Below are positions 25,917-34,316 of a stretch of DNA of 64,000 bases, piece by piece. Source of the DNA: Oscillospiraceae bacterium. GTDB taxonomy: Bacteria; Bacillota; Clostridia; Oscillospirales; Oscillospiraceae. The stretch lies in assembly GCA_022800755.1 (NCBI GenBank), contig JAAWQX010000007.1:1-64000 (forward strand), written 5' to 3'. The translations under genes and the position numbers were made by a program. Position 1 is the stretch's first letter. Each line of letters opens with the position of its first letter. The notes beneath the pieces were generated by a model. The model ran no database searches. It was not told the DNA's origin and saw only the letters and a list, made by a program, of their open reading frames with translations.

Positions 25917-26294
25917 ATGCGAACTTTGGAATTTCCCGCAGTCTATCTCACCGGTGCGGCGGGTTACGGCGCGCTTGAAATTTTGTGGCGTGGCTGGACC
26001 CACTGGACCATGCTGGCCATCGGCGGGCTGTGCCTGTGCGTGATGTACGCCCTGGCCAACCGCACCCGTCTGCCCCGCTGGCAGATGTGGGTGCTGTCCG
26101 CAGCGTTTATTACTACCGCGGAGTTTCTGTCCGGCGTGGTCGTCAATATTCTGCTCGGCTGGCGGGTCTGGGACTATACAGCCGTTCCCGGGAATCTCCT
26201 GGGACAGATTTGCCCTATTTACTGCCTGCTGTGGCTTGGTCTATCTATCCCGGGAATTTCCCTTTGCCGGAGATTACGCGGCCTTTTCCGTTAA
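25917..26294 (+). CDS. Small CmpB-like (PF06541-type) membrane protein
   Basis: ATG 25917 follows GGGAGGG; the ORF-track start at 25902 has no site. The 125 aa polytopic protein shows GYGALEILWRGWTHWTML and the region AEFLSGVVVNILLGWRVWDY followed by GQICPIYCLLWLGL, the pattern of putative ABC-transporter type IV membrane proteins. It is a short relative of the protein at 62357 in this window (shared EF-G-V-xx-L-x-W-WDY motif). No ATPase is adjacent, so a transport role is unproven. Its stop shares TTAA with deoC. Confidence 0.75.
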   Translation: MRTLEFPAVYLTGAAGYGALEILWRGWTHWTMLAIGGLCLCVMYALANRTRLPRWQMWVLSAAFITTAEFLSGVVVNILLGWRVWDYTAVPGNLLGQICPIYCLLWLGLSIPGISLCRRLRGLFR

Positions 26295-26950
26295 GGCAGT
26301 TCCATGGTGGACGCGATCTTCACGATGCGGCTGGTACCCAGACGTTCCGCCCCCAGGTCGATCATTTCCTGGGCATCCTCCAACGTGGAGATACCGCCCG
26401 CCGCTTTGACTTTCAGATGATCGGCGCTGTACTGACGCAGCAGGGCCACGTCCTCGCGGGTCGCACCGCCGGTGGAAAAGCCCGTGGAGGTCTTGATGAA
26501 ATCCGCGCCGGAATCGGACACGATCTCGCACAGCCTGATTTTTTCTTCCTGTGTCAACAGGCAGGTTTCAATAATGACTTTCAGCACCTTGCCCATGGTC
26601 GCTTCCCGCACAGCCTGAATGTCCTGGGCAACTTCGTCCCAGGCCCCGTCCTTCACCATAGCCAAATTGACCACCATATCGATCTCGTCCGCGCCGTTGC
26701 GTACTGCGTCCGCCGCCTCGAATGCCTTGGCTGCACCGGTCATATAGCCGTTGGGGAAACCGATCACCGTGCAGATGGGCAGACGGTCCCCTACATAACG
26801 CTTCGCGCCCGCTACATGGCAGGGCGGGATGCATACGCTGGCGCAGCTGAAACGGATTCCCTCGTCGCACAGCTTTTGAATCTCCGCCGCTGTGGCGTCT
26901 ACCCGCAGCAGCGTATGGTCACATTTGGACAGTATCTCTTTCACATCCAT
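26291..26950 (-). CDS. deoC: Deoxyribose-phosphate aldolase
   Basis: Cleaves 2-deoxyribose 5-phosphate to glyceraldehyde 3-phosphate and acetaldehyde in deoxynucleoside salvage. The 219 aa protein has the Schiff-base lysine K153 in ADFIKTSTGFSTGGAT and the conserved DHTLL, VIGFPNGY and KVIIETCLL blocks. It stands alone with its own promoter; other deo genes are not in the window. Its stop codon overlaps the convergent gene at 25917-26294 by four bases (TTAA). Confidence 0.96.
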   Translation of the reverse strand: MDVKEILSKCDHTLLRVDATAAEIQKLCDEGIRFSCASVCIPPCHVAGAKRYVGDRLPICTVIGFPNGYMTGAAKAFEAADAVRNGADEIDMVVNLAMVKDGAWDEVAQDIQAVREATMGKVLKVIIETCLLTQEEKIRLCEIVSDSGADFIKTSTGFSTGGATREDVALLRQYSADHLKVKAAGGISTLEDAQEMIDLGAERLGTSRIVKIASTMELP

Positions 26951-26982
26951 TGTTAATTCTCCCTTTTGGTTAGGATACTGCT

Positions 26983-27011
26983 ATTATATCGGTTTCACCG
27001 GATTCTTGCAA
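26983..27011 (-). promoter_or_regulatory. Promoter of deoC
   Basis: Minus strand TTGCAA, 17-base spacer, TATAAT; the -35 box is just downstream of the neighbouring gene's stop. The leader carries AGGGAG before ATG 26950. Confidence 0.78.
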
Positions 27012-27032
27012 GTAAAACACGTGTTGGAACCC

Positions 27033-27464
27033 TTACAAATTCATCAAGCCATAAGCAATAAACGGACTTGCATAAATCGTTGCATAAATCAATGTAATCC
27101 AAGGCTGATAGTCAATATAGAATTCTCGAAATGACAGGGACCAAGGATGTTTGATCACCACCCAGCCGAATACGTCAAATACTACGGTAATCGTTCCCCA
27201 GATCAGAGAAGTCGCAATAACGTTGGAGAATGTTATTGATTCCAATCCATTAAAATATAAAAACGCGAATATCGGAAATACAATGACATTGTACAGAGGA
27301 TGCCAAGGCTTTGTTTTCTCGTACCCCTCGCCCATTCCCGGGCCCTCTTTCATAGACCCCATATGCAGTAACGTGATATTGAACACAGTATGCAGCACAC
27401 CAATGCCTGTAACGATGAAATAAGCCACCCAATACCACAGCATCGAAAAGCCAAACCGCTCCAT
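27033..27464 (-). CDS. Predicted polytopic membrane protein
   Basis: A 143 aa protein of four or so membrane segments (MLWYWVAYFIVTGIGVLHTVF, HPLYNVIVFPIFAFLYF, VIATSLIWGTITVVFDVFGW, ITLIYATIYASPFIAYGL). I start it at ATG 27464 after GGAGGAACA, not 27479. I do not recognise the family. It follows the TetR gene by two bases, so it is very likely the regulated partner of that repressor; an export or stress function would be guesswork. Confidence 0.75.
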   Translation of the reverse strand: MERFGFSMLWYWVAYFIVTGIGVLHTVFNITLLHMGSMKEGPGMGEGYEKTKPWHPLYNVIVFPIFAFLYFNGLESITFSNVIATSLIWGTITVVFDVFGWVVIKHPWSLSFREFYIDYQPWITLIYATIYASPFIAYGLMNL

Positions 27465-27465
27465 T

Positions 27466-28047
27466 TTATGTTCCTCCATTCTCTTTTTTGATCTTTTCCA
27501 GCAACGCCAGAAATATGTCTGTCAGCATCGCGCTCATTTCCTCCAGCGTAAATCGACACAGCTTAGTAGCGCACAACACCGCTATACCATGCGTATAGAT
27601 CCACAAATGCCGGTACAGTCGCTCCGCCTCCGTCTCACGCAAACCGTATCCTATTTCAACAGACCGCAAAATCAGTGAATAATTTTCATCTATGACCGGG
27701 AGTATGTTTTCCATAGTGGGACTTTGGGTCTGCTCCGACATAAACAGCAATTGAAATAATTTCGGTTCCTGGATCGCAAATTGAATATATTGCATCCCAA
27801 CACCTTTGAACGCCGGCACTTCCGACAGTCCCGCACGAACATATTCCGCATATAGGTCCTTTGCTGCGTTCTTTGCCGACGACCGCACTTCTTCCATGGT
27901 CTCAAACACCGTGAAAATCGGACAAGCTGAACTATTCAGTGCCTTGCCCAACGCTCTTGCCGTCAGCCCCTCATCCCCCCTTTGCCGAATCAGTTCCAAG
28001 GCGGTGTGTGTAATCTCTTCTTTTGAGAATCTTGCTTTTGGCGGCAT
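27466..28047 (-). CDS. TetR/AcrR-family transcriptional regulator
   Basis: A 193 aa regulator. The N-terminal helix-turn-helix (KEEITHTALELIRQRGDEGLTARALGKALNSS) is followed by FTVFETMEEVR; the C-terminal ligand-binding domain includes MQYIQFAIQEPKLFQLLFM. It precedes a membrane-protein gene on the same transcript. Two direct TAGAAC copies lie just downstream of the -10 box, a likely operator for autorepression. The ligand is unknown. Confidence 0.88.
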   Translation of the reverse strand: MPPKARFSKEEITHTALELIRQRGDEGLTARALGKALNSSACPIFTVFETMEEVRSSAKNAAKDLYAEYVRAGLSEVPAFKGVGMQYIQFAIQEPKLFQLLFMSEQTQSPTMENILPVIDENYSLILRSVEIGYGLRETEAERLYRHLWIYTHGIAVLCATKLCRFTLEEMSAMLTDIFLALLEKIKKENGGT

Positions 28048-28072
28048 AACCCTTCTCCTTTTTAAAACACTC

Positions 28073-28120
28073 GTTCTATAACTTATGTTCTAATTTAGCA
28101 TATGATACAGACATTGTCAA
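28073..28120 (-). promoter_or_regulatory. Promoter and candidate operator of the TetR gene
   Basis: Minus strand TTGACA (28115-28120), 17-base spacer, TAAATT (28092-28097). TAGAAC occurs at 28087-28092 and 28073-28078 with a 14-base period, just downstream of the -10 box across the start site. Confidence 0.7.
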
Positions 28121-28212
28121 TTCTTTCCTTTCCCTTGCATATCCGGCGTACCCTCCGAATAGGATTCTTCATGAGAGACCGTCAGAGTGGTCACATTGAC
28201 CGGAGGTGCGTT

Positions 28213-28824
28213 ATGGACGAACGAAAAAACAACAATTATGCGGAACTGTGCGGCATCATAGCGGGCAGTCCTGTTTATTCCCATGAAAGCCGCGGAGAAA
28301 AGTTCTATACCTTTCCCTTGGAAACAAAGCGTCTTTCCGGCACGGCGGATGTACTCAATGTCATCGCCCGGGAGCGCATCATCCGGCAGCTTATGCCCGA
28401 TGACGCAGGGAAAGTCCATGTCATCGGTGAACTGCGCTCGTTCAACAATAAGCGGGGCGAAGGCTCAAAACTGGTCATCACCGTATTTGCCCAGGAGATC
28501 GGTTTTGACGACTGCGAGGATATCAACGATATTGTCCTGTGCGGCACCATCTGTAAGACGCCAAACTTGCGCACTACGCCCATGGGACGGGATATCTGCG
28601 ACTTCATGCTGGCCGTGAACCGGCACTACGGACGCAGCGATTACCTTCCCTGCATCGCCTGGGGGGCAAAGGCAAAGGAAATGTCCACATGGGACGTGGG
28701 GACTGTGGTGGAGCTCAGCGGACGCATCCAAAGCAGGCAATACATAAAGGTCATTGACGGAGAGCCTGTGGAAAAAACTGCCTTTGAAGTCTCAGTGGTA
28801 GATATCCGGGAAGCAGAGGAATAG
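28213..28824 (+). CDS. Single-stranded DNA-binding protein family, two OB folds
   Basis: ATG 28213 follows CGGAGGTGCG; upstream codons in the ORF track are not translated by any visible site. The 203 aa protein contains two SSB-like OB units: NNYAELCGIIAGSPVYSHES to about residue 95, and NDIVLCGTICKTPNLRTTPM to the end, the second with the SSB pattern FMLAVNRHYGRSDYLPCIAWG. It lacks the acidic DDDIPF-type tail of the main SSB. Paralogues like this are common in Clostridia; a specialised role in recombination or regulation is possible but unknown. Confidence 0.82.
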   Translation: MDERKNNNYAELCGIIAGSPVYSHESRGEKFYTFPLETKRLSGTADVLNVIARERIIRQLMPDDAGKVHVIGELRSFNNKRGEGSKLVITVFAQEIGFDDCEDINDIVLCGTICKTPNLRTTPMGRDICDFMLAVNRHYGRSDYLPCIAWGAKAKEMSTWDVGTVVELSGRIQSRQYIKVIDGEPVEKTAFEVSVVDIREAEE

Positions 28825-28858
28825 AAAAGAGGTTCGGCAAATGCCGAACCTCTTTTTT
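28825..28858. terminator. Bidirectional terminator
   Basis: AAAAGAGGTTCGGC / GCCGAACCTCTTTT, 14-bp stem with AAAT loop and T run, between the convergent SSB-like and ispH-rpsA genes. Confidence 0.92.
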
Positions 28859-28867
28859 ATGTTTGAT

Positions 28868-30832
28868 TTAGTCCTCGTCGTCATATTCGTCCCGCTGAGG
28901 CTCCAGCAGGGCACGGATGGACAGGGAAATCTTCTGCTTCTCTTCGTCAATAGCAGTGATCTTCGCTTCCACTTCCTCGCCCACAGTGAGCACATCGCCG
29001 GGCTTGTCGATGCGGCGGTCAGCGATCTGAGAAATGTGGATCAATCCATCCACACCGGGGAGCACTTCCGCAAAAGCACCAAAGTCCATCAGCTTGACAA
29101 TCTTGACCTTCGCCACGTCACCCACCTGGTAGGTCTCCAGGAACTTGGTCCAGGGATTGCCGTTGGGATCCTTATGGCCCAAAGAAATCTTGCGAGCCTC
29201 CTGGTCAAAGCTGATGACATATACGTCCATCTCCTGGCCGACGGAGACAATGTCCGCCGGGTTGCGCACACGGCCCCAACTCAGTTCAGACACGTGGACC
29301 ATGCCGTCAATGCCGCCGATATCTACAAACACGCCGTAGGACGCGATAGATTTGACAACGCCGTTATAATGCTTGCCCACCTCAATCTCAGACCAGACCT
29401 TTTCCGCGGCAATGCGGCGCTCCTCGCGCTGCACGGCACGGATCGAACCGACTACGCGGCGGCCCTTGATCTCAGTGATCTTCAGCCGGACATGCTCTTT
29501 GAGCATACTGCTCATTTCCGCCTCGCGGGGCAGGCCGGTCTGGGAAGCGGGAACAAATACGCGGTTGCCCTTTACGGACACGACCACGCCGCCCTTGTTG
29601 TCTTCCGTGACAACGCCTTCCATAATCTCGCCGCTTTCCGCCGCTGCAACGATCAGTTCCCAGGTCTTTGCCGCGTCCAGACGCTTCTTGGACAGCTGCA
29701 CCGTGCCCTCCACGTCGTTTACACGAACGACGACAGCCTCGATCTGGTCGCCGACCTTGATGCAGTCCTCGATCTTTGCCCCCGTCTCCTCGGTGAATTC
29801 CGTGGTGGGGATAAAGCCGGAATACTTCATACCCAGGTCAACATTGACCTCGGTGGGGGTGATGGCGACCACTTCGCCTGTCACTTTATCGCCGTTATAT
29901 ATGGACTTGAAGGACTCCTCCAGAAGTTCCTCAAAGCTCTTTTCAGTGGGTGCGATCCCCGCGGTCGTTTCTTCGTTTTTGATTTCGTCTGTCATCGTTT
30001 GTTTTACCTCCTTAATGATCCACGATGGCGCCGAAGCGCCAGCAGTCATGCCGACTTTCTCCGCATCGCGCAACGCGTCCAGATCCAGTTCCCCGGCGTT
30101 TTCGATGAACTGGACTTGCCCGCAGTGCGCTTTGCAAAGATCGGAAAGGTGCACGCTGTTCGCGCTGTGCTTTCCGCCGACCACGACCATGGCGTCACAC
30201 TCCGAGGCGAGTTTGATCGCTTCGGACTGTCTCGTGGATGTAGCCTCGCATATTGTATCAAATATTTTCAGGTTTGTACACTCTTTTTTTAACTTTTTCT
30301 CACATTGTTCAAAATTTTCCCGGGTCTGGGTGGTCTGAATGACCATTGTGACAGGGTTTTCGCCAAATTCCGGGTGTTTCTCTAAATATGCGTCCAGCGC
30401 CTGCGCGTCCTCAAATACCAGCGGGTTTTCGCAGCAACCGCAAATGGCGACGACCTCCGGGTGGGACGCGGTGCCGATCACGACCACCTTCCGGTGTTCC
30501 GCAGACGCCTCCCGCACCAGTTTGTGGATGCGCAGCACCATCGGACATGTGGAATCCACCACCTGTCCCGTCCGGGCCCGCAGACGGGCTTCCACGTCCA
30601 TGGACACCCCGTGGGCGCGGATGATGGCTTTCGCGCCGATTGGGACTTCCTCCGGCGTTTCCACCACGTGCAATCCCCGCTCCCGAAAGTGCCGCACCAC
30701 ATCGTCGTTGTGGATCAGTTCCCCCAGGCTGTAACAGGCTCCGCCGCCGTCCAGCATCTGCTCCGCCAATTCCACGCTCCGCTTCACGCCGAAGCAAAAC
30801 CCGGCGGATTCCGCTAAAATCACTTCTTTCAC
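28868..30832 (-). CDS. ispH-rpsA: IspH-ribosomal protein S1 fusion
   Basis: A 654 aa bifunctional protein known from Clostridia. Residues 1-280 are IspH, the Fe-S enzyme of the last MEP-pathway step, with cluster cysteines in GFCFGV (C13), DSTCPM and FDTICEATSTRQ, and GVSMDV/THPE-like substrate residues. Residues about 300-650 hold four S1 RNA-binding repeats (GEVVAITPTEVNVDLGMKYS, GVVTEDNKGGVVVSVKG, GVVKSIASYGVFVDIGGIDG, KIVKLMDFGAFAEVLPGVDG) and an acidic tail. Start GTG 30832 overlaps the plsC stop as GTGA. Last gene of the rpiR-yhiN-cmk-plsC operon. Confidence 0.95.
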   Translation of the reverse strand: MKEVILAESAGFCFGVKRSVELAEQMLDGGGACYSLGELIHNDDVVRHFRERGLHVVETPEEVPIGAKAIIRAHGVSMDVEARLRARTGQVVDSTCPMVLRIHKLVREASAEHRKVVVIGTASHPEVVAICGCCENPLVFEDAQALDAYLEKHPEFGENPVTMVIQTTQTRENFEQCEKKLKKECTNLKIFDTICEATSTRQSEAIKLASECDAMVVVGGKHSANSVHLSDLCKAHCGQVQFIENAGELDLDALRDAEKVGMTAGASAPSWIIKEVKQTMTDEIKNEETTAGIAPTEKSFEELLEESFKSIYNGDKVTGEVVAITPTEVNVDLGMKYSGFIPTTEFTEETGAKIEDCIKVGDQIEAVVVRVNDVEGTVQLSKKRLDAAKTWELIVAAAESGEIMEGVVTEDNKGGVVVSVKGNRVFVPASQTGLPREAEMSSMLKEHVRLKITEIKGRRVVGSIRAVQREERRIAAEKVWSEIEVGKHYNGVVKSIASYGVFVDIGGIDGMVHVSELSWGRVRNPADIVSVGQEMDVYVISFDQEARKISLGHKDPNGNPWTKFLETYQVGDVAKVKIVKLMDFGAFAEVLPGVDGLIHISQIADRRIDKPGDVLTVGEEVEAKITAIDEEKQKISLSIRALLEPQRDEYDDED

Positions 30833-31434
30833 GGCGCTTCCCTGCCCAATTCCGCGATCAGTTCCATCAACCGCTCGGCAAAAGCTTCGTAGTCCTCATG
30901 GCTCCCGGCGGGGACCGGGATGGGGGCGCCTACGACTAACTTTGCCTTGTGAAAAAACTTTTTGTTCCGACTTATGTAAACCGGTATGATCGGGACCTTC
31001 AGCTTCGCCGCCATGCGCACGGCACCGGTTTTCGCGTCCGCCATGCCGTCTTCCTCCGTGCGGGTGCCCTCGGGAAAGATCATGACCTTGTCCCCGGACT
31101 TCACGCATTTCATGGTCGTACGGATCGCGTCGATGCCTGTGCTGCTGTCCCTGTCTACAAAAAATGAGCCTAAATTCTCAATGAATTTGCCCAAAACCGG
31201 CTTTTCCCGCAGTTCCTCCTTGGCCATAAAGTGGATGTGGTGCGCCGGGCCGAAGGCCTCGCCAATGAGCACGGGGTCTATAAAATTGGAATGGTTCGCG
31301 CAGATGATGGCCGGGCCTTCCGGGATGCACTCCAGGCCGTGATTCTCCGTGGGATAGCAAAAATAAACAAGCGGTTTCAGACGGGCCAGCCACTTGCTGT
31401 AATAGGCGTCGCCTTTTCCCAATACGTCGCTCAT
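30829..31434 (-). CDS. plsC: 1-acyl-sn-glycerol-3-phosphate acyltransferase
   Basis: Makes phosphatidic acid in membrane lipid synthesis. I start it at ATG 31434, which overlaps the cmk stop as ATGA and follows AAGGAG; the product is 201 aa. The acyltransferase motifs are NHSNFIDP (H-x4-D) near residue 42 and FPEGTRTEEDG near 110, with further blocks AKLKVPIIPVYI. It is coupled both to cmk and to ispH-rpsA. Confidence 0.93.
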   Translation of the reverse strand: MSDVLGKGDAYYSKWLARLKPLVYFCYPTENHGLECIPEGPAIICANHSNFIDPVLIGEAFGPAHHIHFMAKEELREKPVLGKFIENLGSFFVDRDSSTGIDAIRTTMKCVKSGDKVMIFPEGTRTEEDGMADAKTGAVRMAAKLKVPIIPVYISRNKKFFHKAKLVVGAPIPVPAGSHEDYEAFAERLMELIAELGREAP

Positions 31435-32117
31435 ACCGTCGCTCCTTCCCATCGTTCAGCCCGGATCAGGGCCAACAGCGCCTGGATGCTCTCTTCCAGG
31501 GTCATGTCCCCGGTGTCCAGTATCACCGCGTCTTCCGCCGCTTTCAGGGGCGCCGCCGCACGGTTGGAATCCCGCTCGTCCCGGACGCGCATTTCCGTCA
31601 GCACCTCTTCAAAGGATGTGTCTATGCCTTTTTCCCGCAATTCCAGGTGCCGCCGGGCCGCGCGTTTTTCCACAGCGGCGGTCAGAAATACCTTTAAGCT
31701 GGCATGGGGCAGAACCACAGTGCCGATATCACGGCCATCCATGATGACGTTATACTTCTCCGCCATCTGCCGCTGCATGTCCATCAAATACGCCCGCACC
31801 GCAGGCATGGCGGATACATTAGACGCATAATCCGACATTTCCGGCGTACGGATCTGGTCCGTCACGTCCTCGCCGCCCAGCAGCATGTGCTGTACGCCGT
31901 CAATATAGATTATGTCAACCGATAGTTCCGGCAGCAATGCGTTGACTCCGCTTTCATCATCCCGGGCGATGCCGGCGCGACGGGCCGCGAGGCCTACCGT
32001 GCGGTAGATCGCGCCGGTATCCACGTAGACAAAACCCAATTCTTTAGCTGCGGCCTTCGCCAAGGTGGATTTCCCCGCGCCCGCCGGGCCGTCGATGGCA
32101 ACTGAAAAATTAGCCAT
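31431..32117 (-). CDS. cmk: Cytidylate kinase
   Basis: Phosphorylates CMP and dCMP. The 228 aa protein has P-loop GPAGAGKST at residues 10-18, the nucleotide-binding segment YVDTGAIYRTVGL, and GRDIGTVVLPHA typical of bacterial Cmk, followed by a lid region rich in Arg (RAARRHLELREKG). It lies in the common Firmicutes order cmk-plsC-ispH-rpsA. Confidence 0.97.
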   Translation of the reverse strand: MANFSVAIDGPAGAGKSTLAKAAAKELGFVYVDTGAIYRTVGLAARRAGIARDDESGVNALLPELSVDIIYIDGVQHMLLGGEDVTDQIRTPEMSDYASNVSAMPAVRAYLMDMQRQMAEKYNVIMDGRDIGTVVLPHASLKVFLTAAVEKRAARRHLELREKGIDTSFEEVLTEMRVRDERDSNRAAAPLKAAEDAVILDTGDMTLEESIQALLALIRAERWEGATV

Positions 32118-32126
32118 ATGCTCTCC

Positions 32127-33350
32127 TTAGTTCATCGCGTTTCCTGCCACATATCCTGTGGACCACGCGATCTGCAAATTGAATCCGCCGGTATAGGCGT
32201 CCAGGTCCAGTACCTCACCAGCAAAATATAAGCCCTGTACCAGCTTTGATTCCATGGTACGGGGATTCACTTCATTTAAACTGACCCCGCCCGCGGTAAC
32301 GATGGCTTCCGCAAAGGGGCGTTTGCCCGATACGCACACCGGAAAATGCTTGAACAGCCGCACCAGCCCCAGCCGTTGTTCCCGGGTGATGGAATGGACT
32401 TTCGTATCCGGGTCGATGCCCGACAGCCGCACCAGCACCGGGATCATCATGCGGCCTGCCAGTCCGCCCAGGGCATTTTTGAACTCCTTGTTCTTCTGTT
32501 CTTCAAAGTCCCGCAGGATGCGCGCGTCCAGCTTTTCTTCCTCCAGGCCGGGCTTCAGGTCGATCTCCAGCCGGTAACTGTGTCCGTCCATGTCCCGCAT
32601 ATGGGCGCTGGCAGACAGTACCAGCGGACCGGTCACGCCGAAATGGGTGAACATCATCTCCCCCAGTTCCCGGTAAATGCGCCGGTCATCCTCATAGGCG
32701 GTGAGCGTCACGTTTTTCAGGGAAAAGCCCTGCATTTCGGCGCAGTAGCCATCGGGGGATTCCAGCGGGACCAGGGACGGGCGGCATGGCACAATGGCAT
32801 GTCCGGCTTCCTTCGCCAGCCGGTGCCCATCGCCGGTGGAGCCGGTGGCGGGGTAGGATAAGCCGCCGGTACAGATGGCCGCGTTCCGACACGTAATCTC
32901 TCCGGTGTCTGTTTCCACGCCGGTGACCTCGCCGTCGGCGATTTTCAGTTTCTTCGCCGTCTGGCGCAGCACCCGAACCCCAGCGCGTTCCAGATTGCGG
33001 ATCAAAGCGCCCGCCACATCCCCCGCCTGGTCAGACACCGGGAACACCCGGTTCCCCCGCTCCACTTTGAGCGGTACGCCTAGGGATTCAAACAGGTCCA
33101 TCACTTCGGAGGGGGGGAATCGGTTCAGGGCGCTGTACAGGAATTTTCCCCCGGTGGGGATGTGCTCCAGCACCGTTTTCGGTTCACAGGCGTTGGTCAC
33201 GTTGCACCGGCCCTTGCCCGTGATGCGGAGCTTGCGTCCCAGCATCCGGTTGGGTTCCAGCAAAACAACGTCCAGCCCCCGCTGGGCGGCGACAGCGGCG
33301 CACAGCATCCCTGCCGGGCCGCCGCCGATCACAACTGCGTCAGTTATCAT
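32127..33350 (-). CDS. HI0933/YhiN-family FAD-dependent oxidoreductase
   Basis: A 407 aa flavoprotein of unknown reaction. The N-terminal dinucleotide-binding motif VIGGGPAGMLCAAVAAQRG is at residues 7-25, then RKLRITGKGRCNVTNAC, diagnostic of the HI0933 family. The C-terminal AGEVLDLDAYTGGFNLQIAWSTGYVAG closes the FAD site. It overlaps rpiR by 11 bases upstream and precedes cmk by nine bases, so it belongs to that operon, although no functional link is evident. Confidence 0.9.
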   Translation of the reverse strand: MITDAVVIGGGPAGMLCAAVAAQRGLDVVLLEPNRMLGRKLRITGKGRCNVTNACEPKTVLEHIPTGGKFLYSALNRFPPSEVMDLFESLGVPLKVERGNRVFPVSDQAGDVAGALIRNLERAGVRVLRQTAKKLKIADGEVTGVETDTGEITCRNAAICTGGLSYPATGSTGDGHRLAKEAGHAIVPCRPSLVPLESPDGYCAEMQGFSLKNVTLTAYEDDRRIYRELGEMMFTHFGVTGPLVLSASAHMRDMDGHSYRLEIDLKPGLEEEKLDARILRDFEEQKNKEFKNALGGLAGRMMIPVLVRLSGIDPDTKVHSITREQRLGLVRLFKHFPVCVSGKRPFAEAIVTAGGVSLNEVNPRTMESKLVQGLYFAGEVLDLDAYTGGFNLQIAWSTGYVAGNAMN

Positions 33351-34203
33351 CGGTCAAAAACACCGCGTACTCGCTCCACACATCCTCCAGGCGGCGGAAG
33401 GTGTCCGAGATATTTTCCCGGGAGCAAAAGCCGATCTCCGCCAGCAGGGCATTGAGCAGGCTCATGGGCGCTACGAGGGAATCAATGAACGAGACCATGT
33501 CGCTCCGGGCGTACAGGTTGATATTGGAAATGCCGTACAGGGGCGACGCCTCGCAGTCAGTGATGCCGATGGTCTCCGCGCCCCGGGACTTTGCGTACTT
33601 CATCGCCGCCACCGTGCGGCTGGAATACCGGGGGAAGCTGATACCGATGACCACGTCTCCGGGACCTACCCGGAACAGCTGTTCATAGACCTCGCTCACC
33701 GCCGTGTCGTGGACAACGGCTACATTGTCCATAATCAGGCTCATATAATAGCCGAAAAACGTCGCCAAACTGGATGACGCGCGGGTGCCGATGATATACA
33801 CCTTTTTCGCATTCACGATGGCGCTCACCGCCCGGTCAAAGGCTTCCCGGTCCACGCTTTCCAGCGTGATGCGCACGCGCTCGGCATCGGCAGTCATAAT
33901 AGAATCGATGAGGTTCTCCTCATCGATCTGCTCCGTAGCCACTTCAATCCGCTGAACGGAAGTGAGCTTATTGCGCACCACTTCCTGCAACACTTTGCGC
34001 ATTTCAGGATATCCGTCATAGCCCAGTTCCGCAGCAAAGCGCACCACCGTCGATTCGCTGACGCCCACGGTCTTGCCCAGCTTCCCCGCTGTCATGAACG
34101 CAGCCTTATCGTAATTTTCCAAAATATACTTGGCGATATTTCGCTGTCCCTTGGAAAAACTGGCGGATTCCCGTTCGATCACTGCTAAGATATCGTTTTC
34201 CAT
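33340..34203 (-). CDS. RpiR/MurR-family regulator with SIS domain
   Basis: The start at ATG 34203 follows GGAAGAGG; the GTG at 34224 lacks a site. The 287 aa protein has an N-terminal HTH_6 domain (FSKGQRNIAKYILENYDKAAF, VGVSESTVVRFAAELGYDGY) and a C-terminal SIS sugar-phosphate-binding domain (VYIIGTRASSSLATFFGYYM, GDVVIGISFPRYSSRTV). Such regulators sense phosphosugars. It leads the operon with yhiN-cmk-plsC-ispH, but its target may lie elsewhere. Confidence 0.9.
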   Translation of the reverse strand: MENDILAVIERESASFSKGQRNIAKYILENYDKAAFMTAGKLGKTVGVSESTVVRFAAELGYDGYPEMRKVLQEVVRNKLTSVQRIEVATEQIDEENLIDSIMTADAERVRITLESVDREAFDRAVSAIVNAKKVYIIGTRASSSLATFFGYYMSLIMDNVAVVHDTAVSEVYEQLFRVGPGDVVIGISFPRYSSRTVAAMKYAKSRGAETIGITDCEASPLYGISNINLYARSDMVSFIDSLVAPMSLLNALLAEIGFCSRENISDTFRRLEDVWSEYAVFLTDDN

Positions 34204-34251
34204 CTTATCGACCTCTTCCACCACATATCAACATGCGGTTTGATTGTCCCT

Positions 34252-34280
34252 ATCATACGCAATTCTGCCGCATTTTGCAA
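34252..34280 (-). promoter_or_regulatory. Promoter of the rpiR operon
   Basis: Minus strand TTGCAA, 17-base spacer, TATGAT, about 49 bases before ATG 34203. Confidence 0.7.
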
Positions 34281-34316
34281 GTGAAATTGCAATATCTTTT
34301 CAAAAAACTTGCATTT

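Noticed and set aside
28841-30292. 483-residue plus-strand ORF
   Set aside because: Antisense shadow of the ispH-rpsA fusion.
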